From Paludisphaera soli (GTDB lineage: Bacteria; Planctomycetota; Planctomycetia; Isosphaerales; Isosphaeraceae): a stretch of DNA of 64,000 nucleotides. Positions 18,516 through 26,274 of this stretch are shown one piece after another; within the stretch, counting starts at the first letter, position 1, and every line of letters begins with the position of its first letter. Position numbers and translations under genes: made by a program. Below the pieces are notes generated by a model, which saw only the letters and a program-made list of their open reading frames with translations, did no database searches and was not told where the DNA came from. Location of the stretch: the NCBI RefSeq assembly GCF_011064595.1, contig NZ_JAALJI010000021.1, positions 62,001 to 126,000 on the forward strand, in the 5' to 3' direction.

Positions 18516-18971
18516 TCAATCGGGGCCGCCCAGGCGGAGCCGGTCGGCGATGCGCCGGAGGGCGTCGACGTCGGCCTCGCCGACAAGGCGGCGGGCCTCG
18601 GCCTGGACCTCGTGCCAGGCGGGCTCCATCTGGTCGAGCAGTTCCAGGCCCCGGGGGGTGATCCTCAGCACCTGGTTCCGGCCCCCGGCCGGCGGGTCGG
18701 ATTCCAGCCAGCCTCGGCCTTTCATCAGCTCCACGTCGCGGCTGAGCGTGGACTTCTCCAGCCGGAGGGCCCGGCAGACGTCGGCCGGGCGGGCCGACCC
18801 GCCGTGCGCCACCGCCACCAGGATGTTCACCTGGCTCACCCGCATCCCGAACGGCCGAAGCGCCCGGTCGTACAGGCCCGTCACCACCCGATTGATCAGC
18901 CGCACACGGACCGAGAGGCACTCGCGCGCCATCCGCTCGACCATCGGAGTTCTGGAAAGGGGTTTCGACAT
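18516..18971 (-). CDS. MarR family transcriptional regulator
   Basis: A winged helix-turn-helix regulator of 151 residues. The recognition region reads SARPADVCRALRLEKSTLSR, and the wing is LESDPPAGGRNQVLRITPRG. The flanking helices for dimerisation are at the two ends. MarR proteins usually repress their own and adjacent genes and release DNA on binding small phenolics or after oxidation; no cysteine is in an OhrR-like position (only Cys18 and Cys66 regions). The start lacks a good Shine-Dalgarno sequence and lies five bases from an operator-like sequence, so the mRNA may be nearly leaderless. It sits 71 bp from the ferredoxin-SCP2 gene, which it probably controls. Confidence 0.88.
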   Translation of the reverse strand: MSKPLSRTPMVERMARECLSVRVRLINRVVTGLYDRALRPFGMRVSQVNILVAVAHGGSARPADVCRALRLEKSTLSRDVELMKGRGWLESDPPAGGRNQVLRITPRGLELLDQMEPAWHEVQAEARRLVGEADVDALRRIADRLRLGGPD

Positions 18972-18975
18972 GATT

Positions 18976-18996
18976 AAGTTGTATATGCGACATATG
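18976..18996. promoter_or_regulatory. probable autoregulatory operator of the MarR gene
   Basis: An AT-rich island in GC-rich surroundings. It holds AAGTTGTA, a half-site shared with the operator at 18459-18470, and an overlapping inverted repeat ATATG-CGA-CATAT (18983-18995). It lies directly upstream of the MarR start. Confidence 0.4.
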
Positions 18997-19031
18997 GCCG
19001 GGTCAAGTCCGTCCCGGGGTGCCGGGCCCGG

Positions 19032-20045
19032 TCAGGCCAGCAGCGCCCTCACCTCCTCGACGAGCTTGCGGGGGATGAGGACCCCTTCGGCCAGGCTGCG
19101 TTTCCGGGCCTCGTAGCGGCGGAGGGAGGGGAGGCGGGCGCCCTGGGAGACGACCCCTTCGAAGATCGCCTCGGCGCGAGCGAGGTGGGCGGGGGCGGCC
19201 TCGCCGAGCATCCGCGACGGGTCGATCGCCAGCAGCAGCTCGCCGCCGCGCGGGGCGCCCTTGGCGCCGGCGTCGAGGGCGATCGAGTCGACGCTGGTCA
19301 GGTCGCCGACGAGCGGCCCGGCGATCAGCTCGACCATCAGGGACAGCGCCGAGCCCTTGTGGCCGCCGAAGGGGAGCATCGCGCCGGCCATGATGGCGTC
19401 GGCGTCGGTCGTGGGGTTCCCCGAGGGGTCGACGCCCCATCCCGGCGGCGTGGGCTTCCCCTCGCGGCGGTGCAGCTCGATCTCGCCCCGGGCCGAGGCG
19501 CTCGTGGCGAAGTCGAAGACGAACGGGTCGCCCCCCGGCCGGGGCCAGCCGAAGGCGATCGGGTTCGTCCCCAGCAACGGCCGCGAGCCCCCCGCCGGCG
19601 CGACCCAGGCGTGGCTGGGCGTGAACGCGAAGCCGACCAGGCCCGCCCGCGCGATCGCCTCGACCTCCGGGAAGAGCGCCGCGAAGTGCCCGCAGTCGTT
19701 CACCGCCATCGCCGCCAGGCCGACCGCCCTCGCCTTCTCCACCAGCACCGGCAGCCCCCGCCGGAACGCGAGCGGCGCGAAGGCCCCCCCCGCGTCGACC
19801 CGCACGATCCCCGGCGCGACGTCGCGCACCACGGGCTCGGCGTCCAACGAGACCTTCCCCGCCCGGATCGAGTTCAGGCACATCAGCAGCCGGAAGATCC
19901 CGTGCGACCCGCCGCCGTCCCGCTCGCCGGCGACCATCACGTCCGCGCAGGCCGCGACGTGCGGCTCCGACAGGCCGTGCCGCCGGAGCACCGCTTCCAC
20001 CAGCCCTCGGACCTCGTCCAGCGAGAGCCTGACTCGATCGTCCAT
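19032..20045 (-). CDS. Ldh family (malate/L-sulfolactate-type) NAD(P) oxidoreductase
   Basis: A protein of 337 residues of the type-2 malate/L-lactate dehydrogenase family (YbiC/AllD/Delta1-piperideine-2-carboxylate reductase fold). Family marks include GGSHGIFRLL with the catalytic His near residue 49, then VNDCGHFAALF, a PAGGSRPLLGTNPIAFGWP block and GHKGSALSLMVELIAG near the C-terminus. These enzymes reduce 2-oxo or cyclic imino acids with NAD(P)H; the exact substrate cannot be read from the sequence. The start has GAAGGGG upstream. It is divergent from the methyltransferase gene. Confidence 0.85.
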   Translation of the reverse strand: MDDRVRLSLDEVRGLVEAVLRRHGLSEPHVAACADVMVAGERDGGGSHGIFRLLMCLNSIRAGKVSLDAEPVVRDVAPGIVRVDAGGAFAPLAFRRGLPVLVEKARAVGLAAMAVNDCGHFAALFPEVEAIARAGLVGFAFTPSHAWVAPAGGSRPLLGTNPIAFGWPRPGGDPFVFDFATSASARGEIELHRREGKPTPPGWGVDPSGNPTTDADAIMAGAMLPFGGHKGSALSLMVELIAGPLVGDLTSVDSIALDAGAKGAPRGGELLLAIDPSRMLGEAAPAHLARAEAIFEGVVSQGARLPSLRRYEARKRSLAEGVLIPRKLVEEVRALLA

Positions 20046-20078
20046 CGCATCCCCTTCGCCCGTCGGCCCGCCTGCTGC

Positions 20079-20084
20079 TAGAAT
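20079..20084 (+). promoter_or_regulatory. possible -10 box (TAGAAT) before the methyltransferase
   Basis: TAGAAT lies 68 bp before the methyltransferase ATG. A weak TTCGCC hexamer stands 18 bp upstream of it. Confidence 0.3.
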
Positions 20085-20151
20085 CGAACGCCCCATGATA
20101 CCGACGCCGACCGTCGGGGGGAGGGCTTCACGAAGGGGAGGGGACCGACCG

Positions 20152-21003
20152 ATGGGCGATGACCTGGCCTCCGGCTTCCGGGACGTGGACCGGGCGGCCG
20201 ACTTCGCGACCTTCGCGGACTGCCTGACCCTGGTCGATTCGATCCCCTTCTTCGCCGCGTGCAAGCGAGACAGCTACGGCCTGCTCGGAGCGGGGCCGGG
20301 GCGTCGGATCCTCGACGTCGGCTGCGGTCTGGGCGACGACGCCTCGGCGTTGGCGAGGCTCGCCGCCCCGGGCGGGTCGGCCGTCGGGGTCGACTCCAGC
20401 CGGGCGATGATCGAGGCGGCTCGGGCGCGGCATGGCGAGGTCGAGGGCCTGACGTTCGAGGTCGCCGACGCCGCCGCGCTGCCGTTCGACGACGCGAGCT
20501 TCGACGCCTGCCGGATCGACCGCGTGCTGCAGCACGTCGCCGATCCCGGCCCGGTCGTCCGCGAGATGGCCCGCGTCCTGCGCCCCGGCGGCGTGTTGGT
20601 CGCCTACGACAACGACTGGGAGACCCTGACGGTCGACGCGCCAGATCGCGCGACGACGCGGACCGTGCTGAACGCCTGGTGCGACCGCTTCCCCTCGGGC
20701 TGGATCGGCCGGCGGATGGTCCCGCTGTTCCTGGACGCCGGGCTGGCCGACGTGGAAGCCGAGCCGAGGACGCTCGTGCTCCGCGACCTGGAGCCGGCCG
20801 ACCGGCTCTACCGCTTTTTCGCGACCGTGGACATGCTGGTGGAGTCCGGCACCCTCGGCCGCGAGGACGCGGAGCGCTGGTCCGAGAGCCTGCGCGCCGC
20901 CGACCGCGCGGGCCGCTTCTTCTGCTCCTACACCGGGTTCCTTGTCCGAGGGACGCGGCCTGGAGAAGCCCCGGCCGGTGCGGCTGGGGAGGTCGCGCGA
21001 TGA
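20152..21003 (+). CDS. class I SAM-dependent methyltransferase
   Basis: A soluble Rossmann-fold methyltransferase of 283 residues. Motif I is ILDVGCGLGDDA (about 49-60). The acidic end of strand 2 is in VGVDSSRAMI, motif II/III in VADAAALPFDDASFDAC, and the post-motif helix in MARVLRPGGVLVAYDNDW. It resembles UbiE/Methyltransf_11 enzymes acting on small molecules, but the acceptor is unknown. The ATG has GGGGAGGGG upstream. The stop overlaps the start of the next gene as ATGA, so the pair forms an operon. Confidence 0.88.
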   Translation: MGDDLASGFRDVDRAADFATFADCLTLVDSIPFFAACKRDSYGLLGAGPGRRILDVGCGLGDDASALARLAAPGGSAVGVDSSRAMIEAARARHGEVEGLTFEVADAAALPFDDASFDACRIDRVLQHVADPGPVVREMARVLRPGGVLVAYDNDWETLTVDAPDRATTRTVLNAWCDRFPSGWIGRRMVPLFLDAGLADVEAEPRTLVLRDLEPADRLYRFFATVDMLVESGTLGREDAERWSESLRAADRAGRFFCSYTGFLVRGTRPGEAPAGAAGEVAR

Positions 21004-21617
21004 GGCTGGCCGTCGGGCCGCCGACGGAGTTCTTCGCCCTGACCTGGATCTATCGGGCCTCGGCGATCGTGACCGGGGGCCTCGCGGCCTTCGCGGCGAC
21101 CCTGGGCCCGCTCTTCCTCCTCGGGCTGATGAAGAACGCCCGGGACGAGCCGGCGTCGGGGGCTGGGGTGGCGCTCTCGATCATGGCCGTGCCGCTCGCC
21201 CTGGCCTTCGCGCTGGCGACGGCCAACCTCCGGGCCAGGCGGAAGCCGCTCCTGACGATCCGTCGCGAGGGGGTCGAGGTGGTCCGCATCGGCGAGACCG
21301 CGCTGGACCGCGTGCCGTTCGTCCCCGGCCTGGTGCGGCTTACCTGGCTGATCGTCACGGGGCAGGGGTTCCGCCGCCGCGTGGTCCGCATCGCCTGGCG
21401 GGATCTCCGCAAGGTCTTCGTCTCCGGCCCGCCGATGGCCCGCGTGCTGAACCTCGGGGTCCGATGGGGGTCGGAACACGAGCCCGGGTTCGCCATCCAG
21501 CAGGTCGAGCTGAGGCGTCCGCTCGACGAGGTCGCCGACGCGATCCGGTCGTACTCGGGCGACGCCGAGGCCCGCGCCCGCTTGAAGGGCTGGGGGGAGG
21601 ACGGGCTGTTCCTGTAA
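21000..21617 (+). CDS. small membrane protein of unknown function
   Basis: A protein of 205 residues with two predicted membrane helices (about 20-43, AIVTGGLAAFAATLGPLFLL, and about 56-76, VALSIMAVPLALAFALATA). A cytoplasmic C-terminal domain of about 120 residues is strand-rich with many Arg residues, similar in outline to PH-like domains that follow two helices. No family is recognised. It overlaps the methyltransferase stop by ATGA and has GGGGAGG before the start, so it is probably made together with it. Confidence 0.75.
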   Translation: MRLAVGPPTEFFALTWIYRASAIVTGGLAAFAATLGPLFLLGLMKNARDEPASGAGVALSIMAVPLALAFALATANLRARRKPLLTIRREGVEVVRIGETALDRVPFVPGLVRLTWLIVTGQGFRRRVVRIAWRDLRKVFVSGPPMARVLNLGVRWGSEHEPGFAIQQVELRRPLDEVADAIRSYSGDAEARARLKGWGEDGLFL

Positions 21618-21639
21618 TGTGGAAGCTCCCCCTGCGTCC

Positions 21640-22896
21640 TCACCAGAACTTCCACCAGGGCTTCCCGGCCTCTCGGCCGCGGTCGATCCACTCCTGCAGG
21701 ACCTTGTGCGCGGCGGCGACGGTCTCGTCGCTCGCGCCGCGGTCGGGGACGATGCACGGGCAGAACTTCAGCCGGGCGAGGTTCAGCTTGGCGCCGGCGG
21801 CCTCGATGGCCTTCACGATCCCGTTCGACTCGGCGTGGTAGAGGCAGAGCGAGCGGAACTCCTCGTCCGGCATCGTCTCGCGAAGTTCGGCGGCGAGGGC
21901 CCGGGCGCGGGAGTAGGCGGGGATCGACATCAGGGGGACGTCGGCCTCGACCCGGCCGTCGCGACGCGCGCGGATGACCGTGGAGGAGTACCGAATCCCG
22001 GCCGGTTCGAAGAAGAGGCGGCCGAAGGCCATGGTGGCGATCGACTCGCACTCGTGGACGAGGTCGGGGTCGAATCCTCGTGCGATCATATCTTCCATCA
22101 GGGAGTCGGCGGTCTCGTGCTTCGCGAAGTCCTCGGCGAACCGGCGGATGGTCCGCTCCAGCTCGGCCCGGCGGGCGATCTCGGGCGAATCGGGCGGGAA
22201 CTCGAAGACCGCGAACCGCGTCGCGTATCCGAACTCCGGGGCGCCCCCTCCGGCCGGCCAGTCGGGGTCCTTGTGGGAGACGTCGTGGCCGTCGATCTCC
22301 AACACGCGGAGCCAGCCCTCCTTCCCCCGGGCGATGACCGAAGCCTTCGCCAGGTGGACCCGACGCGGGGCGGCGGACTCGGCGGCGAAGCGGAACCAGG
22401 GCCTGGTCTCGTCGAGTTCCGCCCGGAAAGGCTCGTCGTCGAACGCCCGCGAGATCATCGGCCCGACGAACGCCCGCAGGCCGGGCAGGCCGTAGTCCCC
22501 CTCGACCTCGCCCGCCGAGGGGTCGCCGCCGGGGACGCCGGCCCGACAGGTCATGCAGATGGGCCGGTCGTCGAGGAACGACCGGATCGGCCCGGCGACG
22601 GCCGTCATCCAGATCGCGGCGGCCTGCTTCAAGGCTCCTTCGCGGTCGTCGCCCATCCCGAACAGGCAGGCGTCAAGGACCTCGTCGTCGTATTCGTGCA
22701 AGGTCGCGAAGACGTGGGCGTGGACCATCCCCTCGCGCGCCGCGGGGCTCGCGTCCCTCAGCTCGGCGCGGAGGGTGGCGCGGCCGTCGAAGACCTGGAG
22801 CGCGTCGTCCTCCAGGAGCGTCCAGCCGCCGAGGTCGCCGCCGTGCTCGACGAGGCAGGTCTCGATCAGTTCCAGCAGCCGCGCGGCGTCGGACAT
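21640..22896 (-). CDS. hypothetical protein (possibly DUF6348-like)
   Basis: A soluble protein of 418 residues with no signal peptide or membrane segment. The segment HAHVFATLHEYDDEVLDACL followed by FGMGDD.EGALKQAAAIWMT resembles my recollection of DUF6348, though this protein is longer than that family. A C-x2-C pair sits in ICMTCRAG and another Cys pair in KFCPCIVPD. It ends with an aromatic tail, KPWWKFW. No strong ribosome-binding site precedes the ATG. It is convergent with the membrane-protein gene, 22 bp away. Confidence 0.6.
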   Translation of the reverse strand: MSDAARLLELIETCLVEHGGDLGGWTLLEDDALQVFDGRATLRAELRDASPAAREGMVHAHVFATLHEYDDEVLDACLFGMGDDREGALKQAAAIWMTAVAGPIRSFLDDRPICMTCRAGVPGGDPSAGEVEGDYGLPGLRAFVGPMISRAFDDEPFRAELDETRPWFRFAAESAAPRRVHLAKASVIARGKEGWLRVLEIDGHDVSHKDPDWPAGGGAPEFGYATRFAVFEFPPDSPEIARRAELERTIRRFAEDFAKHETADSLMEDMIARGFDPDLVHECESIATMAFGRLFFEPAGIRYSSTVIRARRDGRVEADVPLMSIPAYSRARALAAELRETMPDEEFRSLCLYHAESNGIVKAIEAAGAKLNLARLKFCPCIVPDRGASDETVAAAHKVLQEWIDRGREAGKPWWKFW

Positions 22897-23008
22897 CGGA
22901 TTCGGCCCGGGGGGCGAACGAAGGGGCGTCGGCCCGCCCCCGACGGCGGGGCCGCGTCGCGGCCCATCGTACCACGAATCGACCCGGCGCGGCCCGGCGA
23001 GGGGGCGA

Positions 23009-23914
23009 TCAGAGGCCCTTGCCGAAGATCCGCTTGGCGGCGTCCTTCACCTCCTCGGGGTCGAGGGCCGAGGGGGCGGCGAGCTGGGGCTCGGCGGGGA
23101 AGACGGGGATGTCGGCGATGGTCGGGATCGGGTCGTTGGTGACCACCAGGTCGGGGGCCTTGTCCGGGTGGGCGCCCTTCCAGATCTCGCCGACCTGGGA
23201 GATGTCCTCCTTGCTGAAGCTGTACATCGTGTTGTAGAGGCCCTGCTCGACGTACTTGCGGGCCTCGGGGAACTTGTCGGTGCTCAGCTCGGGGATCGGG
23301 AAGAGCTTGGAGACCTCGACGCCGCCGGAGAGGGTCTCCAGGGCCTTGGCGTAGGCGATGACGTGGGTGCTGCCGCGCACCAGGAGGAACGCGGTCAGCT
23401 CGCGGACGGTCGGGTCGCTGGTCGTCTCGTAGACCTTGAGCTTGGTCGCCCGGGCGTTCAGCTCCAGGAAGAAGTTGTGCACCAGGTCCAGCTTCAGGCT
23501 GCCGCTGGAGTGGACGTAGCTGCCGTTCCAGTAGTTGCCCATCGAGTCGATCGGCAGGGCGGTCTGGCCGGCGTTGAAGAAGTTGTACATGTTGTGGAAC
23601 TTGGGGACGTCCGCCAGCGGCGCGGCGGCGGGGTCGTGGCCCCGCGTGGTGGTCCCGCTGAGCAGCATGTTGATGGCGCTGGCGACCAGCTCGACGTGGC
23701 CCCACTCCTCGGCGGCGATGTTGCCGATGAGCTTGTAGTAGGGGTTGTAGTTCTCGCGGTCGCGGAAGTTGATGGTCTGGAAGAAGTAATTCATGAGGGT
23801 GGACATCTCGCCCGCCTTGCCCCCCATCAGCTCCTGGACGGCCGCCGCGGCCTCGGCGGAGGGGTGCCTGGGGACGGGGAGCGCGGTCAGCAGCTTGTCG
23901 ACTCGGAAGATCAT
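23009..23914 (-). CDS. manganese catalase
   Basis: A dimanganese (non-haem) catalase of 301 residues that disproportionates hydrogen peroxide. The N-terminus MIFRVDKLL and the ferritin-like four-helix bundle match the family. Likely metal ligands are the Glu in GKAGEMSTLMNYFFQ, Glu and His in IAAEEWGHVELV, Glu in PTVRELTAFLLV and His in GSTHVIAYAKA. The C-terminal 40 residues are a short Pro/Ala-rich extension. The start at 23914 is fixed by AGGAG 8 bases upstream; the frame is open further upstream without a site. It stands alone. Confidence 0.93.
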   Translation of the reverse strand: MIFRVDKLLTALPVPRHPSAEAAAAVQELMGGKAGEMSTLMNYFFQTINFRDRENYNPYYKLIGNIAAEEWGHVELVASAINMLLSGTTTRGHDPAAAPLADVPKFHNMYNFFNAGQTALPIDSMGNYWNGSYVHSSGSLKLDLVHNFFLELNARATKLKVYETTSDPTVRELTAFLLVRGSTHVIAYAKALETLSGGVEVSKLFPIPELSTDKFPEARKYVEQGLYNTMYSFSKEDISQVGEIWKGAHPDKAPDLVVTNDPIPTIADIPVFPAEPQLAAPSALDPEEVKDAAKRIFGKGL

Positions 23915-24087
23915 GGTGCGTCTCCTGGAGAGGTCGAGATGGTCGAGTCGCCGCTTCCTCGATGGGGATGCGACGGCGGGGAGTGGGCTTCTGATCCGAG
24001 GCAACATCCATTCCGCCGCGTCGCGATTCTCGGCCCTTCAAGGGTCTCATCCTCGCGGCCCATCCTGTTCATCGGGCCCCTCCCGCG

Positions 24088-24093
24088 TAGAAT
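24088..24093 (+). promoter_or_regulatory. possible -10 box (TAGAAT) before ribBA
   Basis: TAGAAT 72 bp upstream of the ribBA start. A TGTTCA hexamer ends 16 bp before it. The 251 bp leader shows none of the conserved blocks of an FMN riboswitch. Confidence 0.35.
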
Positions 24094-24165
24094 GGAGCGA
24101 GGCGCGGGGCGGTCGGGGGTTTTCCCCGACGACGATCGGGCCGGCGCGGCAGGGGGCCGAAAAGG

Positions 24166-25467
24166 ATGGATGGGTCGATGGGGCACGAGTATTCGAAGAT
24201 CGAGGATGCGATCCAGGCGCTCCAGGACGGGCGGGTGATCGTGGTGGTGGACGACGAGGACCGGGAGGACGAGGGGGACTTCGTCGTCGCGGCCGAGAAG
24301 GCCACGCCCGAGGTGATCGAGTTCATGATCACCCACGGCCGGGGCCTGGTCTGCATGCCGATCCTCCCCGAGGCGGCCGACCGCCTGCGGCTCTTCCCGA
24401 TGGTCGACCACAACACCTCGGCCCACGAGACCCCCTACACCGTCCCCGTCGACCACGTCTCGTGCCGAACCGGCATCAGCGCGGCCGAGCGGGCGCGCAC
24501 GGTCGCCGCGCTCCTGGACCCCGCCACCAAGCCCGGCGACCTCCTGCGCCCCGGCCACCTGTTTCCCCTGGTCGCCAAGGAGGGGGGCGTGCTCCGCCGG
24601 GCGGGCCACACCGAGGCGGCCGTCGACCTGATGAAGCTCGCGGGCCTGGCCCCGGCCGGCGTCATCTGCGAGATCACCGACGGCGTGGGCATGGCCCGGG
24701 GCGAGCGGCTCCAGGCCGTGGCCCGCGAGCACGGCCTGCCGATCATCTCGATCGAGGCCCTGATCCGCTACCGCCGGATGCGCGAGAAGCTGGTCAACCG
24801 CGTGGCCGAGTGCGACCTCCCCTCGCGCTACGGCAACGGCCGGATCCTGGGCTACCGCGTGCAGCACGAGCCCGGCAACGAGCCGGTCGCGTTCGTCATG
24901 GGCGACCTCCAGTCGGTCGAGGCCCCGCTCGTCCGGCTGCACTCGTCCTGCTTCACCGGCGACCTGCTGGACTCGCTCCGCTGCGACTGCGGCGACCAGC
25001 TCCACATGGCGCTGGAGATGATCGGCGACGAGGGGGTCGGCGCCTTGATCTACCTGCCGCAGGAAGGGCGGGGCATCGGCCTGATCGAGAAGATCCGGGC
25101 CTACAACCTCCAGGACGAGGGGATGGACACCGTCCAGGCGAACCTCGCCCTGGGCCACCGGGCCGACATGCGCGACTACGGGATCGGCCTGCAGATCCTC
25201 AAGGACCTGGGCCTGACCAAGATCCGCCTGCTGACGAACAACCCCAAGAAGACGAATGCGTTCGTCTACTACGGCTACGACCTGAAGGTCGTCGGCCAGG
25301 TGCCGATCATCGCCCCCCACGCCGTCGAGCGCGAGCGCTACCTCGACGCCAAGCGCGACAAGATGGGCCACATCCTCCCCCCTCGCCCCTGCTGCTCCAG
25401 CAAGGCCGACGAAGCCTGCCTCGAAGCCCCCGCCGCCGAGACCAGCAACGGCGTCGTCGGCGCCTGA
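24166..25467 (+). CDS. ribBA: bifunctional 3,4-dihydroxy-2-butanone-4-phosphate synthase / GTP cyclohydrolase II
   Basis: Catalyses both entry steps of riboflavin synthesis. It has 433 residues. The RibB half (about 10-210) carries the acidic loop DDEDREDEGDFV, RTGISAAERA and RPGHLFPL with AGHTEAAVDL. The RibA half has the zinc site in SSCFTGDLLDSLRCDCGDQL (three Cys), EGRGIGLIEKI, and the NNPKK signature LLTNNPKKT. All catalytic motifs look intact. There is a Cys-Cys pair in the C-terminal tail. The start could be ATG 24166 or ATG 24178. It is a single gene with no other rib genes nearby. Confidence 0.96.
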   Translation: MDGSMGHEYSKIEDAIQALQDGRVIVVVDDEDREDEGDFVVAAEKATPEVIEFMITHGRGLVCMPILPEAADRLRLFPMVDHNTSAHETPYTVPVDHVSCRTGISAAERARTVAALLDPATKPGDLLRPGHLFPLVAKEGGVLRRAGHTEAAVDLMKLAGLAPAGVICEITDGVGMARGERLQAVAREHGLPIISIEALIRYRRMREKLVNRVAECDLPSRYGNGRILGYRVQHEPGNEPVAFVMGDLQSVEAPLVRLHSSCFTGDLLDSLRCDCGDQLHMALEMIGDEGVGALIYLPQEGRGIGLIEKIRAYNLQDEGMDTVQANLALGHRADMRDYGIGLQILKDLGLTKIRLLTNNPKKTNAFVYYGYDLKVVGQVPIIAPHAVERERYLDAKRDKMGHILPPRPCCSSKADEACLEAPAAETSNGVVGA

Positions 25468-25487
25468 GCGGCGACGACTGTCCTCTC

Positions 25488-25545
25488 CTTCCCCCCTGGT
25501 GGGGGAAGGACCGCGAAGCGGTCGATGAGGGGGACCATCAAAGCG
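25488..25545 (+). repeat. dispersed structured repeat, variant A
   Basis: Two adjacent hairpins. The first is CTTCCCCC-CTGGT-GGGGGAAG and the second is ACCGC-GAA-GCGGT. They are followed by GATGAGGGGGACCATCA. It begins 20 bp after the ribBA stop and may end its transcript. The same unit recurs at 27710 (partial) and 51256 (inverted). Confidence 0.75.
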
Positions 25546-25575
25546 GACGTAGCAACAAGCCACGGCTTTTCGAGG

Positions 25576-25622
25576 CCCCCCTCATCCGGCCTCCGGCCAC
25601 CTTCTCCCACGAGGGGAGAAGG
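25576..25622 (-). repeat. dispersed structured repeat, variant B, inverted
   Basis: The inverted copy begins CCCCCCTCATCCGG, then a small CCGGCCTCCGG-type hairpin, then the CTTCTCCC-ACG-AGGGGAGAAG stem. With the previous copy it forms a tail-to-tail pair of the kind seen in REP/REPIN elements. Confidence 0.7.
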
Positions 25623-25665
25623 ACGATTCGCGAAGGGCCCGGCTGAGGGCGTCGCAGGCCGGGCT

Positions 25666-26093
25666 TCACCGCCGAAGCTTGAGCACCAGTCCCGTGACCA
25701 GCAGCAACGCCCCCAGGCCCAGCGAGGCGTTCACGGCCAGCGGAGACCAGCCGACGGGCCGCTCGGCGACACCGACCGACTCCGCGACGACGGGGCCCTT
25801 GGGCACCTCGTCGGCCGCCTTGCCAGGGGGGGCACCTTGCCGGTGATCGTATGATTGACCACGACGTCCGGCGAAATCTCGGTTTGGAAGGTCTCCATGC
25901 CGATCTTCGCGTTGAAGGTCAGACGTTTGACTTCCGAATGCCGAGTGATCCTGGGGGCGCCGTCGCAACTTAAACTGGCCGACTTCCACTTCACGACGAA
26001 TGGGTGCCCCTGCACCACGTCCACCTGCTGGGCCTCCCAAGTCCACAACTTGTGAGCGGTAGCCGGATCGGGCCCGTCGTCCGTCCCGCTCAC
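25666..26093 (-). pseudogene. frameshifted small membrane-anchored protein
   Basis: Two frames together look like one gene. The N-terminal part (from GTG 26093) reads about 88 residues with a strand-like pattern (VDVVQGHPFVVKWKSASLSC, NAKIGMETFQTEISPDVVVN). At a run of seven C (minus strand; 25826-25832) the frame must change. The other frame continues with KAADEVPKGPVVAESVG and ends in a clean membrane helix, LGLGALLLVTGLVLKLRR, at 25666. One extra or missing base in the C-run would restore a protein of about 140 residues with a C-terminal anchor. It could be a sequencing error, a recent mutation or slippage. No family is recognised; the GTG start is uncertain. Confidence 0.6.
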
Positions 26094-26274
26094 GACGCCC
26101 CCGCGCCGCCTTCCCCCGCCGGCGGAAGGACTTGGGAGAGATCGGCCCGTCTCGACGCGACGCTCGGCGGGCGGCTACGATGGGGGGGCGACGTCTGGAT
26201 CGGGAGTGTGGGCGGGCCCTTCGGCGGGCGCGGCCGTCGATCCGGGCATTCTCGGCACTTGTGAAGGACGGCTC

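Noticed and set aside
23915-24165. FMN riboswitch before ribBA
   Set aside because: The conserved blocks of the RFN element are absent from the leader.
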